Below are positions 6,753 to 10,675 of a stretch of 10,675 bases of DNA, piece by piece (the first letter of the stretch is position 1; each line of letters opens with the position of its first letter). Made by a program: the position numbers and the translations under genes. Source of the DNA: ATZT02 sp964655115 (GTDB lineage: Bacteria > Actinomycetota > Actinomycetes > S36-B12 > UBA5976); NCBI GenBank assembly GCA_964655115.1, contig CAZZKM010000029.1, forward strand, positions 1-10,675, given 5' to 3'. The notes under the pieces were generated by a model. The model searched no databases, was not told the DNA's origin, and saw only the letters and a list, made by a program, of their open reading frames with translations.

Positions 6753-9659
6753 GTGACTTCGACAAACTCTAAATCTGAAACAAAGCGCCATGGCACTTTA
6801 GTTGCAGATAAATTAATTGTTAGAGGTGCTCGGGAGCATAACCTTAAAGATATTTCTCTAGAGTTGCCTCGCGATGCACTAATTGTTTTTACAGGATTAT
6901 CTGGCTCAGGTAAATCATCACTTGCTTTTGACACAATTTTTGCTGAAGGTCAGCGGCGTTATGTTGAAAGTCTTTCCGCATATGCAAGACAATTTTTGGG
7001 CCAAATGGACAAACCTGATGTTGATTTCATTGAAGGACTTTCTCCTGCGGTTTCAATTGATCAAAAATCTACAAACAGAAATCCTCGTTCCACAGTTGGA
7101 ACTATAACTGAAGTGCATGATTATTTAAGACTTTTATTTGCCAGAGCAGGCACACCGCATTGTCCAAAATGTGGTCAAGTTATTCACCGCCAAAGTCCAC
7201 AACAGATAGTTGATCAAGTTCTTGAATTAAGTACAGGCACAAAATTTCAAGTACTTGCACCAGTCATATCTGGTCGAAAAGGTGAGTATCAAGATCTATT
7301 TAAAGAATTACAAACTCAAGGTTTTTCAAGAGCAAGAGTAGATGGCACAACCTATCCTCTTGCTGAAGTTCCAAATTTAAAGAAACAAGAAAAACATAAT
7401 ATTGAAGTTGTAGTTGATCGTTTAAGTGTTAAAGCTGAATCAAGACAAAGAATAACTGACTCAGTAGAAACCGCATTAAAACTTGCCAATGGAACAGTCA
7501 TTTTAGATTTTGTTGACGAAGATGCTAAATCAAAAAATAAAGAAAGAGTTTATTCAGAACATCTGGCTTGTACGAAATGTGGTATTTCATTTGATCAACT
7601 TGAGCCAAGGAGTTTTTCTTTCAATTCACCTTTCGGTGCTTGTCCTGAATGCAGTGGTTTAGGAAGTCATTTAGAAGTTGATGAAGAACTCGTAATTCCA
7701 AATAAAGATTTATCAATTTCTGAAGGAGCTATAGCTCCTTGGGCTAATTCATCCTCAGATGGATATTGGGCAAGATTATTAGAAGCTGTTGCCAAAGATT
7801 TGAAATTTAGTTTAGATACACCGTTTAGAAAATTATCTGAAAAAGTAAAAGAATCACTTTTATACGGTTACGAAAGCAATATAAATGTTAAGTATAAAAA
7901 TTCTTATGGTAGACAACGCTCATATTGGACTGAATTTGAAGGTGTTATAGAAAATATTCAGTGGCGACATGAAAAATCAGATTCAGATGCTGCCCGAGAA
8001 CACCTTGAAGGTTATATGCGACAAAAACCTTGTAAGAGTTGTAAAGGAGCTCGCCTAAAACCCGTTTCACTTGCTGTGAAAATTGGCAATCGAAATATTG
8101 CCGAACTAAGCGGAATGTCTATTGGTGAAATAACAAAATTTATTTCTGAATTGAAACTTGGCGCAAGGGAAATGGCCATAGCGCAAAGAGTATTAAAAGA
8201 AGTTTTAGAAAGATTGCAATTTCTATTAGATGTTGGTCTTGATTATTTAAGCCTTGATAGAGCTGCAGGAACTTTATCCGGAGGGGAAGCGCAAAGAATT
8301 CGTCTAGCAACACAAATAGGATCTGGTTTAGTAGGAGTTTTGTATGTTCTAGATGAACCAAGTATTGGTTTGCATCAAAGAGATAATAAAAAATTAATTG
8401 ACACCTTAGTTCGACTACGAAATCTTGGAAACACACTAATTGTGGTGGAACACGATGAGGAAACTATTCGAGCAGCAGATTGGGTTGTAGATATTGGACC
8501 AGGTGCTGGTGAACACGGAGGTTTTGTAGTTTCATCAGGAACGGTTGAAGAGTTAGAAAAAAATAAAAAATCTATAACAGGTGATTACATATCAGGGCGT
8601 AAAGAAGTAGTAATACCTAAAAATAGAAGAAAAATAGATCCGGCTAGAAAAATTAAAGTCGTTGAAGCTGAGGAAAACAACCTTAAAAAGATAACTGTGG
8701 AATTTCCTCTTGGAGTTTTTGTTGCAGTTACTGGAGTAAGTGGTTCAGGAAAATCTACTTTGGTTAACGACATTTTGTATTCATCTCTAGCAAGAGATCT
8801 TCACCAAGCAAGAATTGTGCCCGGAAAACATAAAAAAGTTGAGGGTATAAAACTTTTAGACAAAGTTGTTCATGTTGATCAAAGTCCAATAGGACGAACT
8901 CCACGTAGTAATCCAGCAACATATACAGGTGTCTTTGATAACGTCAGAAAACTATTTGCTGAAACCACAGAAGCAAAAATCAGAGGTTATCAACCAGGAA
9001 GATTTAGCTTTAACGTCAAAGGCGGAAGATGTGAATCCTGTTCGGGTGATGGCACCATTCAAATTGAAATGAACTTCTTACCTGACGTATATGTACCTTG
9101 CGAAGTTTGTCAAGGCGCAAGATACAACCGTGACACATTAGAAGTTCATTACAAAGGTAAAACAATTAGTGATGTTTTGAACATGCCCATTGAACAAGCA
9201 TTGCAATTTTTTGAATCTGTTCCTGCCATTGCAAGAAACTTAAAAACGTTAGTGGATGTAGGACTTGGTTATGTAAGACTTGGACAATCTGCACCAACTC
9301 TTTCTGGTGGAGAAGCTCAAAGAGTAAAACTTGCTACCGAACTTCAAAGAAGAAGCACCGGAAGAACAATTTATGTTCTTGATGAACCAACAACTGGACT
9401 TCATTTTGAAGATGTGAGAAAACTTCTTTTAGTTCTAGAGCGTCTAGTAGATAGTGGAAACACAGTAATCGTGATTGAACATAATTTGGATGTGATTAAA
9501 AATTCTGATTGGGTAATTGATATGGGTCCTGAAGGTGGTTTTAGGGGAGGCACAGTAGTTGCTCAAGGAACACCAGAGCAAATTGCAAAAATAACAAATA
9601 GTTATACCGGAAAATATTTAGCTCCGATGTTGAAAAAAACTGCTAAAAAAGTTGGATAG
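6753..9659 (+). CDS. uvrA: Excinuclease ABC subunit A (UvrA)
   Basis: Damage-sensing ATPase of nucleotide excision repair. It works as a dimer, scans DNA and hands lesions to UvrB. Length is 968 residues, standard for UvrA. It has two ABC ATPase modules. Module 1: Walker A GLSGSGKSS (48-56), signature LSGGE (508-512), Walker B Asp534-Glu535. Module 2: Walker A GVSGSGKST (661-669), signature LSGGE (850-854), Walker B Asp877-Glu878. Zinc modules are Cys273/276/297/300 and Cys760/763/783/786. Further cysteine pairs at 137/140 and 427/430 may bind another zinc. The start is GTG at 6753: an in-frame TAG stands directly before it, and no other start codon occurs before the conserved DKLIVRGAREHNLKDISL, so the call is firm. 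No Shine-Dalgarno sequence is visible in the 34-base gap after terC. The stop is followed after two bases by the uvrC ATG. Confidence 0.98.
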   Translation: MTSTNSKSETKRHGTLVADKLIVRGAREHNLKDISLELPRDALIVFTGLSGSGKSSLAFDTIFAEGQRRYVESLSAYARQFLGQMDKPDVDFIEGLSPAVSIDQKSTNRNPRSTVGTITEVHDYLRLLFARAGTPHCPKCGQVIHRQSPQQIVDQVLELSTGTKFQVLAPVISGRKGEYQDLFKELQTQGFSRARVDGTTYPLAEVPNLKKQEKHNIEVVVDRLSVKAESRQRITDSVETALKLANGTVILDFVDEDAKSKNKERVYSEHLACTKCGISFDQLEPRSFSFNSPFGACPECSGLGSHLEVDEELVIPNKDLSISEGAIAPWANSSSDGYWARLLEAVAKDLKFSLDTPFRKLSEKVKESLLYGYESNINVKYKNSYGRQRSYWTEFEGVIENIQWRHEKSDSDAAREHLEGYMRQKPCKSCKGARLKPVSLAVKIGNRNIAELSGMSIGEITKFISELKLGAREMAIAQRVLKEVLERLQFLLDVGLDYLSLDRAAGTLSGGEAQRIRLATQIGSGLVGVLYVLDEPSIGLHQRDNKKLIDTLVRLRNLGNTLIVVEHDEETIRAADWVVDIGPGAGEHGGFVVSSGTVEELEKNKKSITGDYISGRKEVVIPKNRRKIDPARKIKVVEAEENNLKKITVEFPLGVFVAVTGVSGSGKSTLVNDILYSSLARDLHQARIVPGKHKKVEGIKLLDKVVHVDQSPIGRTPRSNPATYTGVFDNVRKLFAETTEAKIRGYQPGRFSFNVKGGRCESCSGDGTIQIEMNFLPDVYVPCEVCQGARYNRDTLEVHYKGKTISDVLNMPIEQALQFFESVPAIARNLKTLVDVGLGYVRLGQSAPTLSGGEAQRVKLATELQRRSTGRTIYVLDEPTTGLHFEDVRKLLLVLERLVDSGNTVIVIEHNLDVIKNSDWVIDMGPEGGFRGGTVVAQGTPEQIAKITNSYTGKYLAPMLKKTAKKVG

Positions 9660-9661
9660 TA

Positions 9662-10675
9662 ATGGTTGATCCCTCGCTTTATCGACCAAAGAATGTGCCT
9701 GAACTTCCAGGGGTATATCGATTTAGAACACAAGATGATTCCGTAATTTATGTAGGAAAAGCAAAAAATTTAAAGAATAGATTAAATAGCTACTTCACTG
9801 ACATAACTAATTTGCATCCAAGAACTGCGATGATGGTTAAAACTGCAGCAAAAGTTGATTGGGTAACCGTTCACAATGAAGTCGAAGCCTTACAGCTGGA
9901 ATTTACTTGGATAAAAGCTTTTAATCCAAGATTTAATGTTCGATTTAGAGACAACAAAACTTATCCCTATTTAACTTTAACTTTGAAAGAAGATTACCCA
10001 CAAATAGCAGTAACACGGGGTGCAAAGAAAAAAGGAAATAAATATTACGGGCCATTTACTCATGTTTGGGCTATTCGACAAACAATGGAACAAATTATAA
10101 AAGTTTTTCCAATTCGATCTTGTAAAGATAGCGTTTTTAGAAGACATCAATTAATGAAAAGACCTTGTCTTTTAGGAGATATTGAAAGATGTGCTGCACC
10201 GTGCGTAGCAAGAGTTGATAAAGAAGAATACTCACAAATTGTTGGAAATGTTCTAAATTTCTTAAACGGCAATACCAAATCAATTTTTAATGACTTAAAT
10301 CAAGAAATGCAAAAAGCAAGTCAAAATGAGGAATACGAAAAAGCAGCACGATATCGAGATAGATTAGAAGCCCTTAATAAAGTTGTTGAATTAAATGCCA
10401 TAGTTTTTGATGATGAAACAGATGCGGATTTAATTGCTCTTTCTGCTGATGAATTACATTTATCAGTTCAAATATTTCACGTAAGGCAAGGTCAAATTAA
10501 AGGCGAAAGATCATTTGTATCAGATCGAATAGATCATAAAGATTTGCCTGATCATTTTGAAGATTTATTAACTCAAATTTATGGCGAATTAGAAGGTGAT
10601 GCTATACCAAAAGAAATTTTAACCAATCATGAACTTTCAAATCTTGAAAATGTAACTAGATGGATTTCTGAAAAT
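9662..10675 (+). CDS. uvrC: Excinuclease ABC subunit C (UvrC), 5' part
   Basis: Dual-incision nuclease of nucleotide excision repair, recruited by UvrB. The frame runs open from ATG 9662 to the end of the window (338 codons). The family is usually about 600 to 650 residues, so the RNase H-like nuclease core and the helix-hairpin-helix end lie outside. Visible parts are the N-terminal GIY-YIG nuclease for the 3' incision (GVY 17-19, YVG 30-32, Arg40, Glu75 in NEVEALQLE, then NPRFN at 88-92), a cysteine cluster at 154, 169, 177 and 181 matching the iron-sulfur-binding cysteines reported for E. coli UvrC, and a UVR domain (about 208-240, with KAARYRDRLEAL) that pairs with the UvrB C-terminus. 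The start MVDPSLYRPKNVPELPGVYRF resembles actinobacterial UvrC. It begins two bases after the uvrA stop, indicating cotranscription and probable translational coupling; only a weak GGA lies upstream. Confidence 0.96.
   Translation, partial: MVDPSLYRPKNVPELPGVYRFRTQDDSVIYVGKAKNLKNRLNSYFTDITNLHPRTAMMVKTAAKVDWVTVHNEVEALQLEFTWIKAFNPRFNVRFRDNKTYPYLTLTLKEDYPQIAVTRGAKKKGNKYYGPFTHVWAIRQTMEQIIKVFPIRSCKDSVFRRHQLMKRPCLLGDIERCAAPCVARVDKEEYSQIVGNVLNFLNGNTKSIFNDLNQEMQKASQNEEYEKAARYRDRLEALNKVVELNAIVFDDETDADLIALSADELHLSVQIFHVRQGQIKGERSFVSDRIDHKDLPDHFEDLLTQIYGELEGDAIPKEILTNHELSNLENVTRWISEN

Noticed and set aside
8140..8436. 98-codon antisense open frame opposite uvrA
   Set aside because: It overlaps the conserved UvrA signature and Walker B region and is best explained as a chance opening on the opposite strand. 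The shorter antisense frames in polA, rpsA/coaE, uvrB and uvrA were rejected for the same reason.

Overview
The window is a tightly packed, one-strand block of housekeeping and DNA-repair genes: polA (3' part), rpsA, coaE, uvrB, a terC-family membrane protein gene, uvrA and uvrC (5' part). All genes lie on the + strand. Gaps between them are about 79, 19, 0, 20, 34 and 2 bases. I see no RNA gene, mobile element, CRISPR array or other accessory cassette. No intergenic stretch exceeds 80 bases.

The organism is most likely a streamlined, low-GC actinobacterium. The order polA-rpsA-coaE-uvrB-uvrA is a known actinobacterial arrangement, seen for example in Mycobacterium and Streptomyces. The RpsA protein, including its C-terminal YGM and GFNPETGEW signatures, reads like an actinomycete S1. 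The UvrB (MRP...RTVAPF) and UvrC (DPSLYRPK) starts and the PolA O-helix (SYGLAYGMGAYGL) fit the same group. The DNA is AT-rich (roughly one third G+C where I counted a sample line) and the gaps are tiny. This points to a small-genome aquatic lineage such as the Nanopelagicales (acI) or similar marine groups. The exact placement is inference.

Layout: polA ends in an intrinsic-terminator-like hairpin that overlaps its stop codon. A short leader with a strong 31-base hairpin follows, then rpsA. From rpsA onward the spacing suggests one transcription unit, with coaE, uvrB, terC, uvrA and uvrC following almost without gaps. UvrA, UvrB and UvrC together form the complete nucleotide-excision-repair damage recognition and incision set. 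DNA polymerase I from the first gene fills the gap after excision. CoaE makes coenzyme A, RpsA acts in translation, and the TerC protein is a probable metal-ion (Mn2+) exporter whose tie to repair is not shown by sequence.

The window is mostly ordinary core genome, and I found no convincing undescribed system. The points most worth a second look are the rpsA leader hairpin, the overlapping terminator and TTGACA upstream of it, the near absence of Shine-Dalgarno sequences, an 18-base perfect palindrome inside uvrA, and a few active-site substitutions in PolA and CoaE.
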